Part shown: positions 1 to 14,200 of the stretch, in pieces
Layout: each line of letters begins with the position of its first letter
Position numbering within the stretch: position 1 is the first letter of the stretch
Source: Serinus canaria
Taxonomy: Eukaryota; Chordata; Aves; Passeriformes; Fringillidae
NCBI RefSeq assembly: GCF_022539315.1
Contig: NC_066316.1
Span: forward strand, 34,225,245-34,289,244
Direction: 5' to 3'
Length of the DNA: 64,000 nucleotides
Program-made: the position numbers and the translations under genes
The notes under the pieces: model-generated
Seen by the model: only the letters and a program-made list of their open reading frames with translations
The model's database searches: none
What the model was told of the DNA's origin: nothing

Positions 1-2207
1 TAGGCTGGAAATGATTAACAAAACTTGATAAGAAAATTAGTGAACACATAGAGCATAGTGGAACTTTGTATAAAACCCACAAATTAAAAGCAAATGTCGA
101 CTGCTGCAAAACTAACTTCTCCCCGAATTCTTTGAAGGAATGAAGTAGAATACAACATATGTCAGTTGATCCAGATTAGAGCAGAGTATTAATATTTGTT
201 CACTTCTGTTAAGTCAGATCAAAATAGATTACATATTAAGGTCTCTTGATTTCATGACTGCATAAAAAATTGTACTGTTTAAAGTTGGTGACAAAGTGGA
301 GGATTTCTTAATTCTTGATTAATCATTGCTTTTCATTAGTGCTGGTGGGAGAAAAGTGTACATAGCATCAATATTTAACAATAATGAAATGCAGTTGTTT
401 TACTAGGGTAACATGTAAGAAATGGACAGTTGGAAAAGGAAAGATAAATATTTTGATTGAGCATTCAGCTTTGATTTTGTTCTACTCTTGGTTATTCTTT
501 TCTGTAGTGACCAAAATGTTTAACTTCCATCTATTGCTTTTAATACATTTCAAGCAGATCCTTTCTCTTTCCCTTGTTGATTGCTGCTCAGCTGAGTTAG
601 AGCTTAGTGCTCTGGCTCTTGAGAGTTAGTTCCTTCATCTGTTGATGTTGCTATGCCTAAGAGGCACTTCTTCACTCTTCACTTACCCTTCTCAGTAAGA
701 ATTGAATGTTTATTATAACTAAAATGCAGCTGGATTAGTAGGAAGCTGTTACTGTCGAAATTGAAACGTAAGAACTACGAAGCGTTCTTCAGCACTATTT
801 TGTTAGAAGTAATGGTTTTCTTGATGAAATAGGAAAAGGCAAAAGAAAGCAGTAATATAATGAAGATGTTTGAGAAGCAATCTAGAGGTGTAGGTAACTT
901 GAAAACATTTTCTGCAGCTGTTCTTGATATAGTCGTGCGATTTTAGTGAAAACTTGCCTCATGCAATTACAAAGTGTCAAACCCATGAATTTTTTTTTTA
1001 AATAAATTTTAAGTGTAAGAGCTCCCTTGTGCCTAGTGGAGCTAATGAAACTCCTCTTTGTGTTGGTGCATATGAGAGGTTTATTTTTTTTGGTCTTTTT
1101 CAGCCTTTTTCTTGCTACCCTACATTTCACTTTGTACATTTGCGTTTGAACTGCCTGTACATGCGAGCCGTTCAATTGTCCCCCTACTCCCAGGCTGCAC
1201 ACGCAGCATTTCCTGAGTTCTCAGCCTTTTGTTTGGGGTAGGAACTTGTGTGAAGTGCCACTTTCCTACCCAGCTGTGAATGTATAAAACTTGCAGTTTT
1301 GTACTTTTAAAGTTATGGTGAGTGTTAGAGAAAGAGGGAACAGATTGCAAAAGTAGAAAATTATTTTTTGCCTCACTTTCTCTACTGCAGTGTTGTAAGA
1401 CTACTGTAATGAATCTTGAATGACTTATATGTGCATGTGTAATACTGTTCTACTGTGGTGTTATTATGTGTATTTCAAAGTCTGTGCATACTGAGTCTTT
1501 AGGATGAAGCTTCTCAAATTAAAAAGCATTTCCATTTTTTTTGTAGCTACTCTTGTTAATTGTATGGCATGCTTTGTGGGGCTTATCATATTAGACCTTT
1601 TGAAGGCTAAATATTTTTGGAAGAAAGTCTCCATTTTTGCACTTAGTCAAGTGGCAGACCTAGCAGCTTTGAGAGAAAGTGGTGTGGGTAAGCTGTCATT
1701 GCTAAGCCTTGTTTAGAACAGTTTTAGCTGAGGACCTGCTGCTGTTGGAGAGCACAGCATTTAGAAGAATAAAACTAAAGTTTGCTTAATGGAGTGACAA
1801 TATGAGATATGAAGTAGATGGCACTGAACTGACATGGGTAGTAAAAAAAATGTTTCATAAACGTTGGCTGAAAAAGAAACGCTAGGGGGTTGGGAAGGGA
1901 TGCAGAAGAGTTGCTTGTATCCACACGGAAGGAACCTTTTCTGTAGCAAGAACATTTTGTAAAATCTGCAATCAACTGCTCTGTGTTTCCTCAGTATTCA
2001 CTATGCAATTGCATGTAACCCTTGGAAAAAAGTATTTCAATAAAATTACCTATCTGAAGTCAGCTAAAATGACTTGGTTTGCTTTGTTCCCAGCCTAGAA
2101 GAAAGGAGTGGCTTTTCAATTGAAAACAGGTGACATTTGTATGTTTAGAGATATCCTTTAAATGTACTAATAGATTTTTAAAATTTTTTTGTTTGATTTC
2201 CTTGCAG
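1..2207. other. STRN: STRN intron upstream of exon 3 (partial)
   Basis: AT-rich non-coding sequence that ends in a pyrimidine-rich tract and the acceptor CTTGCAG at 2201–2207. I looked for the conserved upstream coiled-coil coding exon (striatin residues before AKYHKL) and did not find it, so exons 1–2 and the promoter lie to the left of the window. No repeat family recognised. Short open frames here lack coding character. Confidence 0.7.
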
Positions 2208-2281
2208 GGCTAAATACCACAAATTAAAATATGGCACAGAATTGAATCAGGGAGATATGAAGCCACCTAACTATGATTCTG
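2208..2281 (+). CDS. STRN: STRN exon 3: end of coiled coil
   Basis: 74 bases; acceptor TTGCAG, donor G|GTAAGA. It starts with the last base of a codon and ends with the first base of an Asp codon. It encodes AKYHKLKYGTELNQGDMKPP and then NYDS, the C-terminal end of the striatin dimerising coiled coil and the start of the linker. Confidence 0.95.
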
Positions 2282-5200
2282 GTAAGAATTTAATGAGAAT
2301 GGGTTTATTACTGGCATAAAAGCTTAAGTGTGTTATGTGCAAATGCTGAATCGATAGTATTGATAGAATAAGTCTCTTAATGGAGCAGTAAGAATAGAGC
2401 CTATATTTTAATATATATATTAAAGCCTATCTTTTACTCTTGTACAACTAAAAATATATCCTAGTGCTCTAAGAGTCTATTAATAAATCAAGTTAGTTTA
2501 GATTAAAAAAAAAATCCAAACCTGAATGAGCAGACTGCTTTTGGAAAGAGTAGTTTTTCTGTCCCTTAGTGATGTGCATGAATATTTTAGAACAGGATGA
2601 TACTAGATTCACAGCAATAAAATCCTTTTATCTCTAGATAATTCTTCTGAATGAAATACATAGTTCGTAATTTTTTTGTTCAATGACCTCAGTGGTATTC
2701 CAGGAAAAAAATAATTAAAGTGCATTTTAGACATAAATGAGAGTTTTTGAACAGGAGATTTCTCTGCAGAATTCAAATGGTCATTGGAGATGCATTTCAC
2801 TAATTTCAGTTTTTTACCTTGGTCTCTGGAAAGCTGATTTGTGTTCTTCTCCTACTGCACACAAATAGATTTAAGCACTGAATTGGGGAAATTAAGAATT
2901 TAAGTTACTTCCTTTTATCCCTCTATCTCCCTATCATTTCCTCTGGGGGAAAAAAAGTATAAAAAAGAGGTACAAAGATCTGGCTAGTGGTTAAGGCATT
3001 GAAAAAATAGGTAATGTTTTTTGTGTCTCAGTCTCCTGATGCTTCTACTACAAGAAAATTGGAACCGCCTGTTTGTAAAGGCAGAGCATAGAATGTCTGC
3101 AAATCTCATCTCTGTCACTTGGTTTACAGAGGGGATGGTCTGGCTGACTGTCATGGTGATTTCTTACCTCATTGGGTTTAGAAGGCCATTAAAAGACCCC
3201 CAAACAAACAAAAAATTCAACCCCACACCAACGAGCAGAGCTTTACACCAGGCTTTTCTTGTCCAAGTTTTTAATGAGTTTTTTAGAAATCTTATTTCAT
3301 GCAATTATCAGTGTTATTTCCATAACTGAAGAAATACTGGACTTGGTGCTACTACGTGGAAAATCTCAGTCTGCATCTGGACCTTTAGAAGACTTTGTCC
3401 TGATCATACCACAGCCCTAGACAACCATGGGGGGTTTTTTGTAATTTCTCAGGATGCAGCTACAGCATGTTGCTTCAGTTTCCAGCTGAGGAATGTAGTG
3501 CGAGGCCTGGCTTGCCCAGCAGAGCTCTAGACTGTGCATTAATTTTGCAAAGTCAACACTGTGGAGATACTTCAGTTAAAATTCCATTATACTCATTTAT
3601 CCCATTGTATTCTATATATAGCTATCAGAAATGTGTATTTTCAGTCTGTATCAAATGGACTGATGACTTAAAATAGAAACTTTGTTCTAATGATATTTTG
3701 GAGTTGTCTTTGATAGATACTTAAGTTGTGTGTCCATATGTTTCCCTCTCCCTGTCCCTGTTTTTCCTGCCCAGTCATGAAAAAGTCAAAGTGTTGGTAG
3801 TAGTTCTTCCACATGGGTCCTTATTGTTTTCTTTATGATCTCTTGGTGAGTCTGTAACAGAATTTTAGAAGAAAGATTTCAATCTCCTGGTAAAGGAATA
3901 CTTCAAAATTAAAATAATTTATACCATTTATCTATGTATACTATATATGCCATAATTTCCTCATAATGCAAGTCTCTACACTCTTGTCTGTAAACCACTG
4001 CTACTGCTAGCAGTCATCACTTTTGAGGAGACAAAGCACAAGAGAATTCTTGCCTCTGGATATACTTAACATTGCCTTCAGAAGAACGGGTTTTGCTTTC
4101 AAAAGGAATTTTCAGGCAGATTTACCTCAGTCATGTTTTAATAAATATAGACTGAGCTTTGGTAGCTGTGCTTTGGATCCAGCTGTGTCCAGTTGTCATT
4201 GGAAAATTATTATGCATTTGATTATTTCCTGTGGATGCTATTAAATAGATTTGTGAATATGAGATGTCTAAAATTCATATGTCTCTCCTTGCATGTGAAT
4301 TCTGATTAGTATTTAATAGCTTCTTTGGGTAGTTTGTGGGGCTTTTTTGTGTAGTATTAATTGAGTTGTTTAAAGGTAAATGACTTCCTGATGAGAATAA
4401 TAGCTTTCCCAGGTCACATATCAAGTGACTCAAAGGAGTATACCACAGGTTTTTCTAGTTCTTTAGTCTTGTTTACACAGGAAGTTTGTTTATCCTTCAG
4501 TGTTTGGACCACAAGGTTTTAAAGTTTTGTAGAGGCTTTCATAGATAATAAACCAAGACATTTTAACTTGGGAAGCATATGCGTCTTCTTGAGAAGAGGA
4601 AAAAACCCACCATCATGTTGTGTGAAGCTATATATGGAATAAACATGTAGCTGTTGGTTGCCAGCATCCTGCATTCTGATATTTTTCTTAAGAGAACAGC
4701 CGCAGGATTTTTTTTTTTTTGGTAGATCTTCCTGGAGTAGTAACATTTGGTTACAAATTAATGGTTGGGGAAAATGTGCTGAAAATTTTTCAAGAAGTTT
4801 TCAAGTTAAAAAATAGCCCCTATTGTTTGTTTTTTTTGTTTCTACAAAACGAATGCAAATAAGGATTAAATTGATGCAAGTAAATCTGTTGATTTATGTT
4901 GAACTGTGAAATATTAAGAAAATTGGGAAGTTGTAAACCAATATCGTGCTGCAGTTAACAGTTAAAGATATTTGTATTCAGACTTAATGTGAGCAGCAAT
5001 TATCTTGGGAGGCCAAAGAAAAAATCGGACTGCAGACTGACTGTCATCATGTGCCCCTAAAGGAGTTAGGAACTTGCTCTCATAGAGTAGGACTGCTTAG
5101 GAGTTAGGACTACTGGAACTTGCTCTTATAGAGTAGGATGTACCTGGAAATCTTTATGTGCATATAGTACTACAATTATGTGCTGTGTGCATTTTTTTTC

Positions 5201-8200
5201 TGCCTTCATTGTTTGCGCTTCAAATTTTGTTATTAAACCATTCCTAATCATTTTAAGGCAGATCACATTTGTCTTTTCATGTGGATGGACATCTTTTATG
5301 CTAATAGGAAGAAAAAAAAAGTAATAAAACGATCTTTTGCAGATGAAGGGAATGAGACAGAGATTCAGCCACAACAGAACAGCCAGCTAATATGGAAACA
5401 AGGACGACAGCTGTTAAGACAGTAAGTGTTGAAAAAATGACTCAAATACTGAGTGCAAAGAAAGAATCTGCTAATGAAATATGATGGTGATGGTATTTGA
5501 TTTTTTTTAAGTTGTATTTTACTGAAAGAAAAGTTATTGCATGTGATGAAGTTAATTGAGCTTCTGCACTATTTTTCCTTGGGTTTTAAAAATTTTTAAT
5601 ATTTCATAACTTCGGATGAGAAGCCTCGTCAAGTCACAAACACCTGATCTCATTTACTTTTCTTTCATGGAGTATAATAAGCCAATCTGCTTGGGATGGG
5701 TGGGTCATGACACTTTGCAATTAAAAAGCAAAAGACCCAAGTAATTCTGCCCAAGTAATTCTGTTAAGAGCTGTGTAAAATAAAAACAGCTGGCATTGGA
5801 GAAGGAAAAGTTTTATTTTGGTTTGCTTAAGTTGCAGAAAAGACTAACATCCAGAAGGTTAGACTAGATGTTTTCTATTTCTCTGTTCATCTCAATGAAA
5901 CAAATGTCTCTTAATCTAAATTAATTTTTGAATTGTGATCATAGTAGCTAAATTAATTGCCATGATATTTGGTGTGTTACAGACAATTAAATGAGAGGGG
6001 ACAGAGATAGTAAGGATGGTCTGGAACTTATATTAAAAGACCTTTTTCCAAGGAGTTGTACAGAAGTTAAATTCGTTGGATGGCTTGTACAGGCTTCTCT
6101 TTTGCAAGAGCTCAAATCTTTTCCTGCCTGTTGAATAAATGTAAATAGAGTGGTTTTGACTTGGATCAGTGATTTTGAAGACGAGTCATTCCGTCTCAGT
6201 GCAGTTCATACAAGAATGACACAGTGCAAATATAGAGTGCGTATTACTGACAGACTCTGTTTTGCATAGGTGACTTGTTTGATTTTTCTGTAGCCAACAA
6301 TCAGTATTTCTCTCCTAATGTGGTTATGTGAGTGATATTAAATAATTGGAGGAGAATGTTCTTGGAGGAGAAGTGCACGTCCCTGATTTGTAACAGCTGT
6401 CACTGTAAAATAGCATTTCCCTTCTTCAGAGTTGTCTAGAATATTGACAATTTAATCAATTCACTGCTATTAACTCCATCTTCTAGAGGGAAGGACACAA
6501 AACAATTTTTACTTTTTAATTTTTAAATCGTTATTTCCCTCCTGTTTCTCTCAAGTGCAACATGGCATATTGGTGAAAGAGTCAACTTTAGAAGTACAGA
6601 GCCAACTTTATGCTGTGAGATTGTCATACAATGTTATTGCTGTTCAGTCTTTATATGAAAGCCAAATTTTTGCAGATTCATTGCAGAATAAAGGAAAGGC
6701 AAGACAGATTTTATCAAGTCTAGTCCATGATAAATAACAACTCTTAATAATAGCCACAGCTAAAGGATTTAGGTTTTACTCGGTTTTCTAGGCTTCTAAT
6801 AATGTTTACATAAGGAACATATCTGCTGCTTCTTGTATCTAGTTTCCATGTGTCAAAGAATAAAGTGACCACGCTTGTGCATGCAACTGTGATGATTTTT
6901 ATAAAACAGTTGTAAATATTTTAATTGAAAGTGCTTTTCTATCCATTTTAGTAGATGAATGAATAACGTATTGTATAACCTCTGACTGCTAGGCTCTCTG
7001 ATTTTTTTTTTCTCAGTGACTGTAGAGGCTGGTACTGCAAGAGGCGATCCCTCTGCAGCTGGTACAGGATGATTTACAAGCACGTTTCACTAGCTCAGCA
7101 CCGTAGTTTGCTAAGCTTAGGGATTGAGGATGAGTTCAGGGAGAAGTTCAGTCAGTTGCTAAGCTAAGGGATTGAGGATGAGTTCAGGGAGAAGTTCAGG
7201 GAGGAATTTAATGTTTTGCAGAAGTGACATGTGCAGAGGAGATTAGCATGAGTTCTCTTCCTTCAGGTATCTACAGGAAGTGGGCTACACCGACACGATA
7301 TTGGATGTGAAATCAAAACGAGTGCGAGCTTTACTGGGCCTCTCAAGTGATGCTTCAGAAAAAGAAAACAGAAGTCAAGAGCCAATGGTAAATGGCACAG
7401 AGGGTCAGATTAAAGAAAACGCAATGATTGGGTAAGCATCAAGATGACTTTGTTCTAATTCTGCATAAATGCACTTAGTAGTGTTGAACAAAATTTTTGT
7501 TTACTGAGAAGATTTCAGGATTTTTTCCTAGTTTGAGATTAGAGCAATTCTAACTAATTTTATTATATTAAGCAATAAGTATGGAAGTAATTCTTTAGAT
7601 TCACATCTTGAAAGCACAAAAAATTTTTTTCCAGTTGGATGGTAGCACTAAGTTAAATCAAGCCTCTTTTGAGATATGATTGCTAAGTGTTTAGAAGTCA
7701 GTATTGTTTCAAGTCAATGGTTTGAATGATCTCCAGTGTATTGCTAGACACTTTACTGTGTAGGTTGCAGGCTTTGCTCTTCTGGTCTGTGCTGAGTACG
7801 ACATGATAAGCTATATGAGAGAAGGAATATTTTTGCTAAATCTGAAAAACAAAGTCACTCATTACATTCTAAAAGTCCTAAAAGTTTATGGTTTTCTACT
7901 GACATATGTAAATGTGACTGAAATGTAAGGTACTAATTTCTGTGTTTTAATATTTCTAATACTATGGAAAGTCAGTCAAAGACAGTAAAAGTTTGTTCTT
8001 ACTTCTTCTCTTCAGTAATATTAAAACCTAAGAGGCATTCTTTCCGTTTTCTTCTCTTTTCCATGCAATGTTAAAAAAGAAAAAAAATTAAGTTCAACTT
8101 AACTCTAAAGGCTTCAGGAAAACAGTCTGTTCATTCTTGTTTAAGATATCGTAGTTGCAAAACTGGAAAAATAATGAAAATTATGCAAAATTGTAGGAAC

Positions 8201-11200
8201 AGTAGATGAGGTAGCAGTTTCCAGTAGTAACACAGCTTTCCTCAGAAATCCTCACTCTTTTTTCATTTTCTATATTCATGAAGCAAAATTCAAGACTTTT
8301 ATTTTCTAAGACCTAATACTGTTATATATACATCCTATCTTCTAAAAAGCATTTTTAAGATTTCATTATACCCTTCTGATAGCTGCAGCAACTTCAGGCC
8401 AACAAGTTACATAAGGGCAGAAGTTCATTCTTATGTAATTAAATATAATGCTGTAAGATGGAAAACTTGAATGTGTGAGAAAACCTGCACGCTCCTAAAA
8501 TATATTGTGTTGCTACATAGCTGACAAGTCATGTCGTTTATGTACAGCAGCTTTGTTTTGAAGAACAAGGAATGCTTGATAGCTTGCAATAGCAGTTCTG
8601 GTTTGATTTCTGGTGAAGGGGAAGTGTGTAAATAAAGCTTCTCCTGTTACACTTTGAAATTTATTTATGTGTATTTACGTAGTTTTGAAGAAGGTGGATA
8701 TGTGTATAATGCAGTTACTTGATGGCTGAAATACTGGGACAGTGGTTTTAACATAGCAGTTTTGAATATATTTGCATTTCTTTTCTATCTGCTTGGTTTT
8801 GGGATAGATCTGACATTAGGTTTAACACTTTATAGTTTACCCCGTGGCTGAGGATACTCACTGATGGAGAAAAATGAATTCCCTTCCATTGTGGCTGTAC
8901 TAGCTTGTCAGCTGCAAGGCTGGTCAGGCTGCACACGTTGAAAAACCGTTCTTGCTTGTGATGCATCGGATGGCAGACTGCATTATAGAGCTTAGGGAAG
9001 TGTTTTGATAAAATAATGAACAAGAAGAGACTCCAGGGCTTTACAGTGGAAAAATTTTCCAGTGCTCTTGTTCAACATAATCATGTTGAACATGGGTGAT
9101 TTTGAAGTCCTGGATGTCCACTGAGATCTCCCTTACTGGAAGGAAAAAAGTTGTGATTTTACTAGAATTCTGTGATCAATCTAAGTACAGGACTACCTCT
9201 CAATGCTGTGTTTCTTCTGGGTGCTTCAGTAACACTTGCAGACCACCTCTTTCAATTTTTCTTTCAAGAAGCATTCTGTGGCTTGCTTCCAGGCAGAGTC
9301 TGCCTATTATTTAACATCTATTTCATCTTGTGGTACCTCAGTGTTTCTGTGACATCTGGCACTGTTCACCTTCTTCCAACTGCATCATTACGTACCTCTG
9401 AGCTTTTAAAGTGCAGCTTTGTGGTAGATGCAAAATGAGAAATAAGCTCATATTTACCTGTTATCTGCCTCATGTAATGCCAACATAACTTCAGCCTATA
9501 TAGAACAACTTCTCTTTGAAAAGTATAGCATTGAGTAGATGGTACAGGTCTAAGGCACATGGATGTCGCTCCTGAACTCAGGATGCTACTCTTGAACTCA
9601 ACTGAAATTTTTAGTGAGTGTTTGAAACCCTAACTCAATGCTTTCCTACCTGGTTGGCAGAACTAGGAAGAATTTAGATGACTCAGCTAAGTTCTGGCTT
9701 ACAGTTAAGGAAGGTGCATCCTTTGAAGCAACCTCACCAGTGCTAGGCTGGTTACTGTGAGGGCAAAAGGATTGGCACTTCCTTCAGCAGCCTCTTGCTA
9801 TTCCTTGTGTGCATGTAAAGTGAAAAATGGATTTGGCTGCAGCCGGCTTTTACAGTTGGAAGGAGTGCAGTGAACAAAGGTCTGCAGTTTGTTAGTGGTA
9901 GAAGAGGAAAGTTATGGTGAGAAATTGGAAGAACAAGAAACCAAACAAAAGCTTAGTGCAATTCCAGGAAGTTTAAGGACATATGTGAGTGTTTGCCAGG
10001 CCCATGAGACATTGGGACAGTTGCAAACTAAAATACAGGCTGAAGACTCTCAGTGACTGTGTGGGTACAGTGAAACTCTTCGTAAGAGAAAGCTCTGCTG
10101 TTTATCACCAGAGAAGCCTGTGAACTGCTCAAGCCAATGCAGTTTGGCAGATTTTCCTGTTCAAAACATAGAATGAACATTGATGTCAAGTATTTGCTCA
10201 CAAGTCTGAGGATATGAAGATGTTTATGTTACATTTGAAGAGCGGAGTACTGGGCAGAAAGTAATGCATGAAAATGGATGTAGTCTCACAAGGAATACTC
10301 CTCTGTTGAAGTGAGAAAAGACAGCTCATAGCATTTTTGATCTGTTTGGTCTTGGAAGAACTGCATAACATGCACCCAGCTGAATCTGTGCATTTTACGT
10401 CTGTGTTTTAGAAAACTGTTTACATGGAGTGAAAAATGAGCGAAGCGGAGTACAGGACTGGAGTGAAGAGAAACCTTTGGGATAGGAAATGATAAAGGCA
10501 AATCAATAGGAGTTTGAAAAGAATGTGGGCGAATGTGATGAAGATAATGTACAATAGAGAGGAAAATGGTACTATGAAAACCAGAAGGAGTATGGATTTA
10601 ATAATACATTTCCAGAATAAAAAAATGGAAGGCACACTAGCTTTTAATTTCCTTAAAGATTTCTCCATATAGCAGTGTAAATGGCAGAAAGAACAGATTG
10701 GTTATACTGCCTTCTGTACAACTGAACACTCGTGATAAATTCCAAAGAAAGGAAAAAGTTGGTATTTGATGCTTTTATACTGCCATATGGTTATCTCTTT
10801 GAGAGGAGGGAGGGAGTAATGGCAATAGGAAACAAAACTTCCTTTATGTTTTCATTATTTGTTTGATAGTCAACCAATACTTTCTTAGTTAAATGAAAGT
10901 GCTGGAGCACAAAATAAATTAGTATTGCAAAAAAATTCCAGGGAAAAAATGGAAGAGCTGATCTACTTTTGACACAGTCAGATTTTAGCACAGTTTTTTT
11001 GTGTGTATTCATCTGTGCATAGTGGTTTTTGCTGCTCTTCAGCCTTCCTCAGAAATACCTCTGTGACTTGTTCTGACTGTACTGGGCACAGTAGAAACCC
11101 ACACTTTGCTTATTTTTTAATATTTTTTAATGCCTTTGATTATTTTAAAGATTATTCCTGGCATTTTTCCTCTGACCTCGAGCATGTGTGAAGTGTATAC

Positions 11201-14200
11201 TTCATGATAGGTAGGGAGGATGTTTTTCCTCTGTTCAGCTTACTACAGCTTTTACAGATTTTTAAGTTGTTACAGCAGCATTTGCCTATTATATGAGTTT
11301 TATCTTGTTGTCTGTCCTTTATACATATTTCAACAGCCTAGGTTTGGACACTCAGTGTTTGGGGTGCCAACATTGAGTTGAGCCTTTTTGTGGAAAAGTC
11401 TAGTGAGAATGTTTGGGGTGATTATTGTGAAGCTGATGCTGTTTGCTTTGGTATGTAGAAGCATATGATGATTAATGTAGTGCAGATACTTAATACAATA
11501 ATATTTATTTGCAGCAGAGGATATGTAACTTGAATTCTGCTAGGCTCTAGTTGTTTTAGAAAAATGCTGTCCAGTCCCTCATAACCTCTCAGCTTTGTTT
11601 TGTATATCTTAAATTATTGCAGTTTCATCAGAGAAGTTCCCCGTCCTTTGGTACAGTGATGAACACATTACTGCTCTCTGACTCTGTTTTAAGCCAAATC
11701 AGTTTCTCTTCATCCTTAGGTGAAGTAGCCTCAGACTTTGTGTTACTAGCTGCTGTATGTTTGGCCAGACTTGTATTCTTACATTGCCTATTTATTTGCT
11801 GATGTACAGATCCTCTTGAAAACTTTAGCACTCAAGAAAGACATCATGTGGATTTTGAATGCACCCTGCAAGATTTTGAATCCATAAATGAAATGTTACT
11901 ATGATAACATGAGCTAGATATAGTCCTGTTTTCACTTATTTCGTGGAATTTAAAAGGGAATCAGTTTTCAGTTTCTTCAATCAGCTCACTTGCATTACAA
12001 AAGATAAGTACCACTTGGCATGACTGGACTCAAAAATATATACTAAAATAATAACCTCATAATAATAGTTTAAATTCCTAACACTTGCAGTGAGAGGAAT
12101 GGGTGCTTTCCCCCAGCAAACTGAAACGGAAATGAAAGCTGCCTGCAAATGTAGCTTGTAGCCTTGAAGACACGAGAGTACTTAAGTATCTTTAGTTCAT
12201 TTATTACCTCATTTTTAGGAGCTTTATCTTACTGAGTGAAACCTAAACAGTCAAATTAGTTTACCTTCTTGAAGGTGTGTATTTGACTACCATTTAGTAT
12301 GAGTGGAAGCAAATATAATAAAGGAATAGAACTGGAAAGGAATGAGGATATACCAAACATATGTGTATACATATGCATAGATACAAAAGTTTATATATAA
12401 AAATGGTATAATTAGTTCTTGCTAAGGGTTTGATCATTAGAACTACAAATAGCCAATAGAAAATTCTTGAAGGAAAATGGTCCTGAGTGATGTATCAGTC
12501 TCTCTCTAAACTTACCTGCTGCCTTTTCTTATTGAACTGCCAAGGGCTTCCACTGCCTATACTTTACATTAGCAAAATGGCATCAAACATCAGCATTTGA
12601 GAGCAAATCTGAAGAGTGTTTCAAAATTTAAAAATTTTGAAAACTTTCTTTCTGATATACAAGTCATTCTAAATGACACTTCAGTGAATGAACATCTTTG
12701 TATGCCAGAATACCTTAATAACTCTTTTGCATCTCTAAATCCTATTAACGCTGGCCCAAGTAATGAAAATGCTGCATACTGGCTGATGAATGTTGTTTGT
12801 TGACTAGCTTATAAAATGGTTTATTTGGGAAATTACCTCTGAGTTTATAAACCTCAGGTAATAGCAGCCATAAGAAAAATTTCCAAAATAGTATGCAAGT
12901 AGATGTTGAATTACAAAAAGGAAAAAAAATAAACAAAAAAGTAAAGGGAATAAAGCAAACAGATTTTCAAATTTTTTTTTCACCTTTTTTCTCTTTCTCC
13001 CTGCCTCCATCTTGCAGTGACCTAACAGGCATTTCAAAGGTATCTGGTTTAGGCCAGATCTGGACACTTTCAACAGATGCACTAAAGCAGAAAAAACAAG
13101 CAGATAAACTGGGTTTTTTTTTGTGAAGAAAGAAGTACAAATAGACCACACTTTTAATTGGCACCATTCTATGGCTTAAGAGTTTGAGAGATGGTTTTTG
13201 GAAATGTCACATAAGACTCACAGTACAGAAAGAGTGGGGAGAGAGAGACAGAAGTTGTGCAGTTGGAGAGAGAGAGAAGCAAAGAGAGGGGAGGTGAATG
13301 GAGAAATAACTTAGAAGAGTTACTCTGGTACCTCAAATATCAGGGTTTTTTTAATTCTTTATAAAATTTATTTTTTGATGTATTATATTTAGCTGACTAG
13401 ATTTGGCAAGAGAAGTGGTCCTTGCTTTTTAAATGTCATTCCTTTGCTATTCCAGTTTATATGCAAACCATTTTGTAAGTGTTGCTTACCAATTGTAATA
13501 CATATTGCACTAGTTCATGCTTTGTGTGGTGTGACTTCATAGGAGATTTCAAAGGTTGTGACAGACTGTTAGCCTGGCCTGTGTTCATTGTGTGTAAATG
13601 TTGATGATTTTAACTGCTCTGTAGTTTTATAAATTATTTTGATATTTTCTATGCTTCATTATTGAAGATTTTACAGTGTTGAACATCTAATGAACTGTTC
13701 TTAAAGACACTCCTCATTGAATTTGCATGCATTTATTTAATGAGTACAGTTTGATAGAATTTAACTAGCCACATTGAAAAGACTGTTTTAAAACATGTGA
13801 TAACTAAATTCCGTGGGGAATTAATAAAACTTACAAAGACTATGCAGTAGCTATTTTGATAGTAGTTGGAAACTGAACCAAAGAAAATGTCTCAAGAAAG
13901 AGTGTGGTAGAACAGCTCTGAATTCTGGGTCACAACAGGTTCTTTCCAGCGATACAAGAGCTCCCAAGAACATTTCTCAGCCGAAGCTGAGCTTGTATTC
14001 ATTTAACTTTATTGTGGTATTTCTTCCTGCTTCTGAATTTATCAATAAAATCCTGGTTTTATTTAAGATAATTTGTGTATGTCTTGGATAAAATAAACAA
14101 ACAAAAAAGCCCTCTTCTCTTTCCTTAGAAGCTGTGAGTAGGACTAAGGCAGTTAATGGCTTTGTGATTGGACAGTTCATAGGAGAAATGTGAGACTCTC

